Part shown: positions 1 to 7,287 of the stretch, one piece after another
Numbering within the stretch: position 1 is the first letter of the stretch
How the letters are laid out: the number at the start of each line of letters is the position of its first letter
Source: Cohaesibacteraceae bacterium
Lineage (GTDB): Bacteria > Pseudomonadota > Alphaproteobacteria > Rhizobiales > Cohaesibacteraceae
Assembly (NCBI GenBank): GCA_016764535.1
Contig: JAESRR010000031.1
Coordinates: 430-9,595 of the forward strand
Length of the DNA stretch: 9,166 bases
Reading direction: 5' to 3'
Position numbers and translations under genes: made by a program
Notes under the pieces: model-generated
What the model saw: only the letters and a program-made list of their open reading frames with translations
The model's database searches: none
Told to the model about the DNA's origin: nothing

Positions 1-203
1 TCCCTGCGCCGGGTTTTCGTGATCAACAAATCCGCTGCTGCACTATCCCTGGGGCCCGAGTTGCTTATTTTTTGAAACCGTTCTTTCTGTGCGTCTTTAC
101 CCTTTGTCAAAGATCCAAGTACCACCCAAAGCACAGCACTCAGGCAAAATGCAATGAGCCCGGCAAGAGCATATAGTCTGTATTCTCCCACCATCTCCAT
201 CAT
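1..203 (-). CDS. tadB: TadB, inner-membrane pilus assembly platform protein (N-terminal part only)
   Basis: About 67 codons of a gene that continues past base 1. It begins MMEMVGEYRLYALAGL and has one strong hydrophobic segment at about residues 11-31, then a basic and polar stretch with Lys/Arg-rich patches (KGKDAQKERFQK, TKTRRR). A single N-terminal membrane anchor followed by a charged cytoplasmic region is how TadB proteins start; the GspF-like domain that would prove the assignment lies outside the window. TadB and TadC form the inner-membrane platform driven by the CpaF/TadA ATPase. The start codon lies 2 bases after the cpaF stop; a GGGAG sequence inside the end of cpaF is a plausible ribosome binding site. 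The ATG codons at 200 and 194 are in-frame alternatives. Its identity rests mainly on position after cpaF and on the N-terminal anchor. Confidence 0.8.
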   Translation of the reverse strand, partial: MMEMVGEYRLYALAGLIAFCLSAVLWVVLGSLTKGKDAQKERFQKISNSGPRDSAAADLLITKTRRR

Positions 204-205
204 GA

Positions 206-1678
206 TCAGGCCGCGCTCCCGGTCGTGGTTTCATGGTCAGAGTTCGCTGCATCAAGGGCAGCTGCCAATCGAGCCTCTTCATTATAATATCTGGCACGAT
301 CCCAGAATTTTGGTCGGCCAATACCGGTAGATTTGTGTCGGCCAAGAACGTTTCCTGCGGCATCCTCACCCAGAATTTCATAAATGAACAAATCCTGCGT
401 GATAATAACTTCGCCTTCCAGACCAACAACTTCAGTGATGTGTGTAATCCGTCGGGAACCATCACGAAGCCGGGTTGCCTGAATGATAACGTCAATCGAA
501 CCAACAATCATTTCGCGGATAGTTTTTTGCGGCAGGGAATATCCACCCATTGTGATCATCGATTCAAGTCGGGAAATCCCTTCTCTGGGAGAATTGGCAT
601 GTAACGTACCCATGGAACCATCATGTCCGGTGTTCATCGCCTGTAACAAATCAAAAGCTTCGTGACCGCGCACCTCGCCAACGATAATGCGTTCGGGACG
701 CATACGCAGGCAGTTCTTGACGAGATCGGTCATGGTTATTGTGCCCTCTCCCTCCAGATTTGGAGGGCGGGTTTCGAGCCGCACGACATGGGGCTGCTGC
801 AATTGCAACTCGGCCGCATCTTCACAGGTAATGATACGTTCGTCAGGCTCAATAAATGCTGTAAGACAATTAAGAAGAGTTGTTTTGCCAGATCCGGTAC
901 CACCTGAAATCAGAATATTACAACGGCATTTCCCGATTATTTCAAGAATTGTCGCGCCTTCTGGAGAAATTGACCCAAATTTCACCAACTGGGCAAGGGT
1001 CAGCTTGTCTTTCTTGAATTTACGAATGGTTAGCACCGGGCCGTCAATTGCCAGGGGCGGTGCAATCACATTAACACGGGATCCATCGGGCAAACGCGCA
1101 TCACAAATCGGACTGGCTTCATCAACCCGCCGACCGACCTGGCTAACAATACGCTGACATATATTCATCAACTGAACATTGTCCCGGAACCGCACATTGG
1201 TCAGATAGACTTTGCCGCTCACCTCAATAAAAGTCTGATCCGCACCGTTGACCATGATATCGGCGATATCATCCCGGGCCAGAAGCGGTTCCAGCGGGCC
1301 GTACCCAAGCACATCATTACAAATATCATCGAGCAAATCTTCCTGCTCGGCGATCGACATGACAATATTTTTGAGAGCAATGATGTCTGAAACAATGTCG
1401 CGAATTTCTTCCCGCGCCGATTCGATATCAAGTTTGGCCAGTTGCCCAAGATCGATAGTATCAATAAGCGCAGAAAAAACCGTCGTTTTGATATCGTAAT
1501 ATTGTTCAGACTTTGCAGCAGCATCGGCAGCGACCTGCGGATCATATTCTACCGGTTTTTCAACTTTTGGCTTTGGTGCAGGCGCATCGGCAACTGCCGG
1601 TGCCTGGACTTTGGACATGACAGTACGACCGGGTTGCCCCCCGGACGCCTTCTCGGATCCACCGCGTTTACCAAACAT
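206..1678 (-). CDS. cpaF: CpaF/TadA, Tad pilus secretion ATPase
   Basis: 490 residues, normal for the family. This is the hexameric cytoplasmic ATPase that powers Flp pilus assembly. A low-complexity Ala/Pro/Lys N-terminus (about 1-60) is followed by the N-terminal domain (about 65-220, with GYGPLEPLL at 125-133 and DARLPDGSRVN at 193-203). The RecA-like ATPase domain carries Walker A GGTGSGKT (259-266), the Asp box RIITCEDAAEL (281-291), Walker B RIIVGEVRGHEA (330-341) and the His box GHDGSMGTLHANSP (351-364). All catalytic motifs are intact. The start at 1678 is preceded by GACGAGG at suitable spacing; another ATG four bases upstream is out of frame. It lies 24 bases after cpaE and 2 bases before tadB, so it is translated from the same transcript. 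In Caulobacter it is named CpaF, in Aggregatibacter TadA. Confidence 0.98.
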   Translation of the reverse strand: MFGKRGGSEKASGGQPGRTVMSKVQAPAVADAPAPKPKVEKPVEYDPQVAADAAAKSEQYYDIKTTVFSALIDTIDLGQLAKLDIESAREEIRDIVSDIIALKNIVMSIAEQEDLLDDICNDVLGYGPLEPLLARDDIADIMVNGADQTFIEVSGKVYLTNVRFRDNVQLMNICQRIVSQVGRRVDEASPICDARLPDGSRVNVIAPPLAIDGPVLTIRKFKKDKLTLAQLVKFGSISPEGATILEIIGKCRCNILISGGTGSGKTTLLNCLTAFIEPDERIITCEDAAELQLQQPHVVRLETRPPNLEGEGTITMTDLVKNCLRMRPERIIVGEVRGHEAFDLLQAMNTGHDGSMGTLHANSPREGISRLESMITMGGYSLPQKTIREMIVGSIDVIIQATRLRDGSRRITHITEVVGLEGEVIITQDLFIYEILGEDAAGNVLGRHKSTGIGRPKFWDRARYYNEEARLAAALDAANSDHETTTGSAA

Positions 1679-1702
1679 ACATACCTCGTCTTACACCGGC
1701 GT

Positions 1703-3016
1703 TCAGGCCTGGCTTTTTGCCTTGAATTTCGCCAAAAGAGGACCCAGAAGGGATTTTTCAACTTTTTTGACTTCTACCCGACCGGTTACAACGCCGCCCA
1801 GCTTGTCAAAAATTTCCGAGATCGGATTTTTGCTATCAGCCTCGGAAACCATTTGACCATTATTGGAAGCAAGTCCGAATAGGCCAGGATCAAACGGTAT
1901 TTCTGCCGCCAGCTCCAGGCCAAGCGCATCGGCAAAATCCTGCGACTTGATCTCCGGTTTCTTCGGCATGCCTACCTGATTAAGAACCAGATGTGGCGGA
2001 GAATCGTTCGGACGCATCGCAACAATCAAATCGAGAAGGTTTTTCGCATTTCTCAAATTCGGCAAATCCGGCATCGCTGTAATGACGATCTCATCTGCGT
2101 TGACGATGGTTTTACGCGCCCACGCCGTCCATGTATGCGGAACATCAAGGATCGTAATCGGAACGCCTTCCTGCAAGACCTTGATCACACCATCAAAACA
2201 ATCCTCGTCATGATCTGCGAGGCGATCCAGAGTTGCCGGAGCCGATAACAGGCTCAACTTGTCAGTGCATTTGGCAAGGATACGATCAAGCAATTGATCA
2301 TCAAGCCTGTCGGGAGAACCAATGGCATCAGCAATCCCCTGCGGTGGGTCCTGGTTGAAATCCAGACCTGCAGTGCCAAAAGGCAAATCCAGATCGGCGA
2401 TAACCACATCGGTTTCATATTTCCCGGCAATGGACCAGGACACATTATGCGCGACTGTCGATGATCCCGCACCGCCCTTGGCACCGATAAAAGCAATGGT
2501 TTTACCCAGCGGGTCGTCCTCGGGGTTGCCATAAAGTTCAGCAAGAATCGAGATAATGTCCATATCCCGAATGGGACCAACCATATATTCGCTAATACCC
2601 CGCCTGATCAGATCACGATAAAAACGAACATCATTAATGTATCCGACAATGATAACCCGTGTACCTGGATCGCAAACGTCAGCAAGGCGATCAAGGTGCT
2701 CGAGCAACGTTTCAGGATCAGCCCGGGATTCCAGTACGATGACATTTGGTGTCGGTGCTTCTCCAAAATATTCAATTGCCGCGGACATGCCGCCACCCAG
2801 AACTTTTAAATGAGCCCGGGCCATTCGCCTGTCCTTGGCAGCCTCTTCACCAGCGCGCATGCATTCGGGAGTTTCAGCAAATATCTGAATAGATACGCGC
2901 GGCAAAGGCCGAATGTCCTTCAGATCCCTGGCAGGGTCGGTGGATATAAGGCTGGTATGCGTTTTTTCCTGGTCTTCATTTTCATGATCATCAGGAATTT
3001 CTGGATTGGTTTGCAT
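1703..3016 (-). CDS. cpaE: CpaE/TadZ, pilus localisation protein with atypical receiver and ParA/MinD-like domains
   Basis: 437 residues. A polar N-terminus (1-38) leads into a receiver-like alpha/beta domain (about 40-160; NVIVLESRADPETLLEHL, VIIVGYINDV, GISEYMVGPI). A ParA/MinD-type ATPase fold follows (about 171-410; TIAFIGAKGGAGSSTVAHN, VVIADLDLPFGTAGLDF, LVLNQVGMPKKPE). In other bacteria TadZ/CpaE settles at the pole and recruits the Tad machine. The deviant Walker A reads KGGAGSST (180-187): the signature Lys180 is kept but the usual P-loop Lys is Ser185. A GxGSS form is, to my knowledge, common in CpaE proteins and suggests weak or absent ATP hydrolysis; that is inference. The start overlaps the cpaD stop by one base (TAATG) and follows GGAGG about 10 bases upstream. 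Confidence 0.95.
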   Translation of the reverse strand: MQTNPEIPDDHENEDQEKTHTSLISTDPARDLKDIRPLPRVSIQIFAETPECMRAGEEAAKDRRMARAHLKVLGGGMSAAIEYFGEAPTPNVIVLESRADPETLLEHLDRLADVCDPGTRVIIVGYINDVRFYRDLIRRGISEYMVGPIRDMDIISILAELYGNPEDDPLGKTIAFIGAKGGAGSSTVAHNVSWSIAGKYETDVVIADLDLPFGTAGLDFNQDPPQGIADAIGSPDRLDDQLLDRILAKCTDKLSLLSAPATLDRLADHDEDCFDGVIKVLQEGVPITILDVPHTWTAWARKTIVNADEIVITAMPDLPNLRNAKNLLDLIVAMRPNDSPPHLVLNQVGMPKKPEIKSQDFADALGLELAAEIPFDPGLFGLASNNGQMVSEADSKNPISEIFDKLGGVVTGRVEVKKVEKSLLGPLLAKFKAKSQA

Positions 3017-3711
3017 TAACCGCCAACCTCCGAAGCCTGACCAGCGTCTTCAACTGTACTGGCACTCTGGGTTTTTTCTCCCAGGCGATACTTGTCAAAT
3101 ATAATATCACGCCGTGATGCATCGGCCGCAGTCATCGCCCGTGGCGACAATAGATCCTGCGGATCGGCAATGATTGCAGCAAGGTTTTGTTGTGATGCAC
3201 AACCAAAATTATAGTAGTCCCGATTTTCATGACTTTTGCCGAGGTCTTCCGGCCAAAGTCCGCATTGCTTGGTCAATTTGGCCTTGATTGTCGGAAATGC
3301 GAGCCGGATCGGCGCATTTATTGCCGGATCAGAACTGCGATAAGCCATATGTTCAATGCGACTTTCCGGAATGCCTGATTGAATCAGCGTGCGCCTGACT
3401 TCACCGGCCAGATATGTTGCCGTTACTTCATTTGCAGCCCCTGACGGAACCATAATTTGAATTGCCGACGCCCGTTTTTCATGAAAATGCTGTGCGAACC
3501 CGGCAATTGCGGAATGTGTCGCCGGGGACAGTGCATCGGTGCTCAACCCCACAGGAATATCAAGAGTTTCTGCCGCCTCGACCACAACAATCGGATGTCT
3601 TGTTTTGTAATCATTCGGCGGCAGTGTGGTGCTTGCACTGCGGGTTTGACAGCCAGCCAGTGCCAGGCCTGCACAAAGAACCAAAATCGGAGATTTTACG
3701 CTTTGAAACAT
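3016..3711 (-). CDS. cpaD: CpaD-family Tad pilus lipoprotein
   Basis: From the chosen start, 231 residues: MFQSVKSPILVLCAGLALAG followed by Cys21, a clean lipoprotein signal with lipobox LAGC. CpaD is an outer-membrane-associated lipoprotein that helps the CpaC secretin assemble. Later sequence fits the family: repeated beta/alpha segments with a conserved-looking CGLWPEDLG and YNFGCASQQNLAAIIADPQDLL, where two Cys residues may pair. The frame stays open upstream to an ATG at 3774 that overlaps the cpaC stop (ATGAGTAA). That start would put 21 mostly polar residues ahead of the signal peptide, so I prefer 3711, where ACGAG is a weak ribosome binding site. The longer form (3016-3774, 252 residues) cannot be excluded. 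Its end overlaps cpaE by one base. Confidence 0.9.
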   Translation of the reverse strand: MFQSVKSPILVLCAGLALAGCQTRSASTTLPPNDYKTRHPIVVVEAAETLDIPVGLSTDALSPATHSAIAGFAQHFHEKRASAIQIMVPSGAANEVTATYLAGEVRRTLIQSGIPESRIEHMAYRSSDPAINAPIRLAFPTIKAKLTKQCGLWPEDLGKSHENRDYYNFGCASQQNLAAIIADPQDLLSPRAMTAADASRRDIIFDKYRLGEKTQSASTVEDAGQASEVGG

Positions 3712-3766
3712 CGAAATACTCGTTGTGTTTGCATGGCCCGCGCATGTTTGATGGGCCGTGAACCTT

Positions 3767-5284
3767 TTACTCATAAATAAATCCGATCCGCCCCTGATAA
3801 GGAGATGTATGCGCAGATCCCGAACCTGTCAGATCATAAATACGGTTGATTCGACCCATGAGGTTCGATTCACCATCGCTCGCAAACGAGAGGTTTTTAT
3901 CCGGTCGCGCCAGTTTCTTGGCGGTTGTCGGTCGAACAATGTAGGGCGTTACAAAGATAACAAGTTCGCTTTGTTTGGAGGTGAATTCCTTGCTGCGAAA
4001 CAAGGCACCCAAAATCGGGATATTCTTCAATCCCGGAATGCCATCGATATTCTTTTTGGTTTCATCACGAATAAGCCCGGCCATGGCCATGGTCCCGCCG
4101 GATGGTAGTTCCAGTGAAGTTTCTGCACGCCGGACTTTTAGAGCTGGCAGTATTATGTCGTTCAGCTGGATTGCACCCTCATTGGATAATTCAGAAACTT
4201 CTGTCTTGATGCGCAATTGAATTCTACCCGCTGACAACACCAGAGGAGAAAACGCCAGTGCAATACCAAATTCCTTGAATTCGACGGTTATTTTATTATC
4301 GTCTTGCGCCACCGGTACGGGGAACTCACCACCAGCAAGAAAAGTGGCCGTCTCGCCGGATATTGCCGTCAATGTTGGTTCAGCCAGCGTCTTCAACATT
4401 CCGGTCCGCTCCAGCGCCTTTAGTTGTGCGCCAAATACCTGATTTCCAGCTCCCCATTGCAAAGCCGCACTGCCACCCTGAAGCAGCGGTTGAAACGGAA
4501 ATTGAAATGTCGTCAGACTGGTTAAGACATCTGTCGCGCTAATAAGACTTCCGGCGCCGTTAATACCACTTCCTGCCGCAAATCTGCCAACCCCGGCAGC
4601 TCCACCGGTTAGATTGATGCCAAGTTGTTTGACCACTTCACGCTGCACTTCAGCGATAACCACTTTCAAATGGACTTGCTGGCGCCCTTCAATACTGAGA
4701 TAATTGAGGACCTTTTTATCGTCGCCAATGAATTTTTTAGCAATGTCGGAGGCCTGTTTGGAAGCTGCTGGATTTGGGACTATTCCAGTAAGAACAACCG
4801 CTTCCCCTGCACCCTCGACATTAACCCTGGCACCGCGCACCAGTTTATTAATGATATGGGCCAGTCCGCCGGTATCCTGGGATACATCAATTTCAAGACT
4901 GACGATCTGACGCCCTGCCTTGTCAACCAGGAACACATTTGTCTGCCCTACCTTGACGCCGATTAAATATACCCGCCGTGAGGAGCGAACAACAGCATCG
5001 GCAATATCCGGGTTGGAAACCAGAACATCCCCGACATCAATGGGTGTTTCAAGGACCAAAGACTTGTTAAGACCGATTTTGACCCGTCTTGAAGATTGTC
5101 TGGTACCGGCCTTGATCCGCATAATCTGGCCCTGCGCCGCTTCCGCTTTGCCCACAAAAATGCTTTCAGGCAGAACAACGGAACCACATGCAATGACAAA
5201 TGCGATGAGATACAGGCTCAGGTTTCGTGCCACTTTGCACCACATGTCAGTAGATTCAGAAAATTTTGTTAGACACATACTCAT
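3767..5284 (-). CDS. cpaC: CpaC/RcpA, outer-membrane secretin of the Tad pilus
   Basis: 505 residues. The gated outer-membrane ring through which the Flp pilus leaves the cell. Domains in order: a signal peptide with hydrophobic core at about 21-43 and probable cleavage near KAEA|A (49/50); the secretin pilus N-terminal domain at about 65-135 (LVSNPDIADAVVRSSRRVYL, GQTNVFLVDKAG); a BON-like domain at about 140-200 (VVLTGIVPNPAASKQASDIA); and the secretin domain at about 285-455 (LKTLAEPTLTAISGETATFL, GGEFPVPVAQ, EFGIALAFSPLVL, DGIPGLKNIPILGALFRS, LVIFVTPYIVRP). The C-terminus ends in a GRIGFIYE tail. The start at 5284 overlaps the cpaB stop as ATGA, with AAGG seven bases upstream; the alternative Met14 has no visible ribosome binding site. 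The small protein at 7356-7847 is a paralogue of the N-terminal domain. Confidence 0.97.
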   Translation of the reverse strand: MSMCLTKFSESTDMWCKVARNLSLYLIAFVIACGSVVLPESIFVGKAEAAQGQIMRIKAGTRQSSRRVKIGLNKSLVLETPIDVGDVLVSNPDIADAVVRSSRRVYLIGVKVGQTNVFLVDKAGRQIVSLEIDVSQDTGGLAHIINKLVRGARVNVEGAGEAVVLTGIVPNPAASKQASDIAKKFIGDDKKVLNYLSIEGRQQVHLKVVIAEVQREVVKQLGINLTGGAAGVGRFAAGSGINGAGSLISATDVLTSLTTFQFPFQPLLQGGSAALQWGAGNQVFGAQLKALERTGMLKTLAEPTLTAISGETATFLAGGEFPVPVAQDDNKITVEFKEFGIALAFSPLVLSAGRIQLRIKTEVSELSNEGAIQLNDIILPALKVRRAETSLELPSGGTMAMAGLIRDETKKNIDGIPGLKNIPILGALFRSKEFTSKQSELVIFVTPYIVRPTTAKKLARPDKNLSFASDGESNLMGRINRIYDLTGSGSAHTSPYQGRIGFIYE

Positions 5285-6054
5285 TTGAACGCCTTGATGC
5301 TCGTCGAACCATAACGCATGATAGTAACTGTCCCCGCCGTGCCGGTTTGCTCAACCAGACTGTCTCCGGCCGCATCTTCAATACTGCGAAGGCTGAGTGA
5401 TAAAACGCCGGTTTGCACGGCTTGTGCCAAAAGCTCGACCTGCCTTGGACGTAGTTCAATTGTCGCGGTTTCGCCAACAACCACCTTTTCACCATTCTTT
5501 TCCTGAATGTTCTGATCAATCGCCAGCACACGAATGTTCGTAAGAATAGTTTCGGTATAAGGTGTACTTTTTTGTCCCCGGGGTTCTACCGTCAGGATGA
5601 TATCGACACGATCATTGGGTAGAACAAATCCACCAGCACTGGTTTCAGCAGAAATCCGTGTTGCCACGGCCCGCATCCCCTTGGGCAAAATCGCAGACAT
5701 ATATCCACGATCAGTAACCAGAAGACCTGCTTCCTTGATCGGTTCTCCGGTTAAAAAGCCTGATCGTGCAATGGCGCCTGAATATGTTTTAATCGCGTCC
5801 GGGGTTTTGGCTTGCGTAATATAACTTGCAATAATCGCTTCACGCGGCCAGGACTGCCAGCGATAGGAAGCGACAGATGTTCCAGAACCAAGAGGAATAT
5901 CCTGAGCCGCGACAAGAACATTTTCGACATTGACCGGCTGCACAACTGCGACCTGTTGCGGTGGCGCTTCATCACCAAGGTTGATCACAAGATACGCAGC
6001 AGCAAGTCCTGCAACGAGCGCAACCAACAAAATTACCAGACGTGCGGCTCCCAT
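5281..6054 (-). CDS. cpaB: CpaB/RcpC, periplasmic SAF-domain pilus assembly protein
   Basis: 257 residues, near the family's usual length. An N-terminal membrane anchor or uncleaved signal (ARLVILLVALVAGLAAAYLV, 4-23) is followed by a short Pro/Gln-rich linker. A SAF-type domain covers about 44-113 (VLVAAQDIPLGSGTSVASY, LTGEPIKEAGLL), and the RcpC/CpaB domain about 118-225 (LPKGMRAVATRISAETSAGG, VLPNDRVDIILTVEP, LTNIRVLAIDQNIQE, VGETATIELRPRQVELLAQA). RcpC/CpaB proteins sit in the periplasm and are thought to stabilise or gate the secretin. It is the first gene after a 182-base gap, so it probably starts the cpaB-to-tadB transcript. GGAG lies 12 bases before the ATG, rather far; a GAAAG sequence is closer. 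Its stop overlaps the cpaC start by four bases. Confidence 0.96.
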   Translation of the reverse strand: MGAARLVILLVALVAGLAAAYLVINLGDEAPPQQVAVVQPVNVENVLVAAQDIPLGSGTSVASYRWQSWPREAIIASYITQAKTPDAIKTYSGAIARSGFLTGEPIKEAGLLVTDRGYMSAILPKGMRAVATRISAETSAGGFVLPNDRVDIILTVEPRGQKSTPYTETILTNIRVLAIDQNIQEKNGEKVVVGETATIELRPRQVELLAQAVQTGVLSLSLRSIEDAAGDSLVEQTGTAGTVTIMRYGSTSIKAFK

Positions 6055-6121
6055 GACTATCTTTCACTCCAGAAACGATCATTCTAATTTGACTTTGATG
6101 ACGAGTGTCACCGATGAACCG

Positions 6122-6136
6122 TCAAATTATGGTTAA
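6122..6136 (-). promoter_or_regulatory. CtrA-like box TTAACCATAATTTGA upstream of cpaB
   Basis: On the minus strand this reads TTAA, seven bases, TTGA, which is seven of the eight fixed positions of the CtrA consensus TTAA-N7-TTAA. Its first eight bases are TTAACCAT. It ends 67 bases before the cpaB start codon. It matches the box at 7998-8012 at 12 of 15 positions. CtrA is the alphaproteobacterial cell-cycle response regulator and controls pilA in Caulobacter. The match is to a short AT-rich motif, so chance is possible. Confidence 0.45.
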
Positions 6137-6170
6137 CAATCTCTATCGCGTTATGATTAACGGAACCCTG

Positions 6171-6219
6171 GGGTCGAATATGAAATGATAGGTCTAATAA
6201 TTTGGGACTTTATCGACCC
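6171..6219. repeat. Inverted repeat GGGTCGA / TCGACCC
   Basis: A seven-base perfect inverted repeat, arms 6171-6177 and 6213-6219, with a 35-base AT-rich spacer, starting 17 bases downstream of the cpaA stop. It has no T tract after it on the minus strand, so it is not a classical terminator. It could be a regulator-binding site, a weak transcript hairpin after cpaA, or chance. Confidence 0.3.
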
Positions 6220-6236
6220 GGGCTGAGCCGCCGCCA

Positions 6237-6758
6237 TTAAACGAGGAAAGCAAATCCGGATTTCATCCAGTGGGTGGATGGAAAAAGTATGAGCGCAGCG
6301 GTCGCCATGGCAATTCCATAGGGAACCCCGCTTCCTGGTACACACAAATTCAGAAGCCACTCATAGCGCAAAAATTCCGGTAAAGGATGTTTGCGAAGCT
6401 TCAGTAGAACCAGAGCCATCGCGCCGCCGAGTAAACTGGTATAGATGATCCACAGAAGCGCGGATTCAGGACCGATCCATAACATAATGCCCGTTGCAAA
6501 TTTGGCATCACCACCGGCAAACCAGCCAACGGCAAAGATAGCAAAACAAACAAGCAATGTTGAACCACCATAAATCAAATGATCAATCAAATGGCTCATA
6601 TCAATGTCGACAAAAAAGGCTGCAAGACCAAAACCAACAATAAGCAATAATGCAACGCGATTGGACAAGCGCATGGCCACAAGATCAGATGCCGCGCCAA
6701 ATGCCATCAGCATGGGAAAAGCAAAAATTAAAAACCAGCCGTATATCATCCCCAGCAT
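6237..6758 (-). CDS. cpaA: CpaA/TadV, prepilin peptidase (A24 aspartic protease)
   Basis: 173 residues, about six hydrophobic segments, the compact type of prepilin peptidase without the N-methyltransferase domain. It cleaves Flp and the TadE-like pseudopilins at the cytoplasmic face of the inner membrane. The two catalytic Asp residues are visible: Asp25 in AASDLVAMRLSNRVAL and Asp84 in FAGGDAKFATG. The second motif, usually GxGD, here reads AGGD, with Ala81 in the first Gly position; the Asp and the Gly before it are kept. The start at 6758 follows GGGGA about seven to eight bases upstream. The gene begins only 29 bases after the T tract of the flp terminator, so it is either read through from flp at a reduced level or has its own weak promoter overlapping the terminator. 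Confidence 0.94.
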   Translation of the reverse strand: MLGMIYGWFLIFAFPMLMAFGAASDLVAMRLSNRVALLLIVGFGLAAFFVDIDMSHLIDHLIYGGSTLLVCFAIFAVGWFAGGDAKFATGIMLWIGPESALLWIIYTSLLGGAMALVLLKLRKHPLPEFLRYEWLLNLCVPGSGVPYGIAMATAALILFPSTHWMKSGFAFLV

Positions 6759-6787
6759 TAAGCCATCCCCGGTTTGCCTGAATTCAT

Positions 6788-6823
6788 AAAAAAACGCCCG
6801 TCATACATTTAGTATGACAGACG
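6788..6823 (-). terminator. Rho-independent terminator after flp
   Basis: On the minus strand a 12-pair stem (arms 6823-6812 and 6806-6795, inner seven pairs GTCATAC/GTATGAC perfect, outer part with two G-U pairs) closes a five-base loop and is followed at once by seven T residues (6794-6788). It lies 31 bases after the flp stop and before cpaA. It would end most flp transcripts, giving far more pilin message than peptidase message. Confidence 0.9.
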
Positions 6824-6854
6824 CTCTTAATATAGTCAGATGGTTACGTCACTA

Positions 6855-7019
6855 TTAAGTGATATCGCCTGCTACACCGCTCAGCTTGGTATTAACAGCG
6901 CCACCAAGTGTGGTAGCTCCTGCAACCATAACAGAACCAATTAGCGCTGCGAGAAGCGCATATTCGATTGCAGTTGCACCGGATTCATCTTTAAAAAAAC
7001 GCACGACTAGATTTTTCAT
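6855..7019 (-). CDS. flp: Flp-type prepilin, major Tad pilus subunit
   Basis: 54 residues, too short for most ORF cut-offs. The protein starts MKNLVVRFFKDESG and continues ATAIEYALLAALIGSVMVAG. The prepilin peptidase site is Gly14|Ala15, followed by the Flp motif with Glu19-Tyr20 at mature positions 5 and 6. The mature pilin would be 40 residues: a hydrophobic helix of about 20 and a short Thr/Gly/Ala-rich tail ending LSGVAGDIT. The leader is basic (two Lys and one Arg), as expected. An excellent ribosome binding site AAGGAG lies seven bases before the ATG. It is the first leftward gene from the divergent region and is followed by its own terminator, consistent with abundant expression as a short message. 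In Caulobacter the homologue is PilA. Confidence 0.97.
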   Translation of the reverse strand: MKNLVVRFFKDESGATAIEYALLAALIGSVMVAGATTLGGAVNTKLSGVAGDIT

Positions 7020-7168
7020 TGTCGGGCTCCTTGTTCATGTGTTGACAGCTCACGTCAGCCAACCGTTGTATCCGGCCGTACTGATGGAGCCTATTTAGCC
7101 CACCAAATCTTTCCATCAAGTTAATTTCCGTTATTGAATGCTTGTTTGAATTGAAGATCATCTGTATA

Positions 7169-7256
7169 GTTAACGATTTATGTCTTTATTACTTAAATTT
7201 GTTACTATAATTATACTACCAACAACTTGAATAGTTACATGAATATGATCGTTAAC
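7169..7256. repeat. Inverted repeat GTTAACGAT / ATCGTTAAC around a TATAATTATA palindrome
   Basis: Arms 7169-7177 and 7248-7256 are exact reverse complements (nine bases). Their midpoint is 7212.5; the midpoint of the perfect palindrome TATAATTATA at 7206-7215 is 7210.5. The spacer is 70 bases, so this is more likely a pair of protein-binding sites than an RNA hairpin. Each arm contains the palindrome GTTAAC. Part of the symmetry may be due to AT richness. Confidence 0.45.
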
Positions 7257-7266
7257 AGATTGTTAC
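7252..7266 (+). promoter_or_regulatory. TTAA-N7-TTAC box in the divergent region
   Basis: Reads TTAACAGATTGTTAC: seven of eight fixed positions of TTAA-N7-TTAA. It overlaps the right arm of the inverted repeat. Its N7 part differs from the three TTAACC boxes, so it is the weakest member of the set. Confidence 0.3.
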
Positions 7267-7287
7267 AGGTCTCGATCTTGTTGCTGG

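Larger units (their letters stand above)
6055..6236. promoter_or_regulatory. Intergenic region between cpaA and cpaB, candidate cpaB promoter
   Basis: 182 bases without a gene, unusually long for this packed locus. It holds a TTAACC-type box on the minus strand (6122-6136, listed separately) and an inverted repeat GGGTCGA/TCGACCC (6171-6177 and 6213-6219, 35 bases apart) just after the cpaA stop. A weak sigma70-like pair can be written on the minus strand: GTGACA (6106-6111) and TAGAAT (6081-6086), with an over-long 19-base spacer. No T-rich intrinsic terminator follows cpaA, so read-through from cpaA into cpaB is possible. The presence of a promoter is inferred from the gap and the box. Confidence 0.45.

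Noticed and set aside
206..6054. Many plus-strand open frames opposite the cpaB-cpaF genes (for example 233-604, 687-1157, 1442-1882, 4625-4966)
   Set aside because: They are antisense shadows of well-identified genes, with no recognisable domains and no ribosome binding sites.
6081..6111. Sigma70 promoter GTGACA-N19-TAGAAT for cpaB
   Set aside because: The spacer is two bases too long and the -35 is imperfect; mentioned only as a weak possibility in the intergenic entry.
6237..6758. Loss of function of CpaA because the GxGD motif reads AGGD
   Set aside because: Both catalytic Asp residues (25 and 84) and the Gly before Asp84 are present, and the rest of the protein is intact; the change at the first Gly is probably tolerated.
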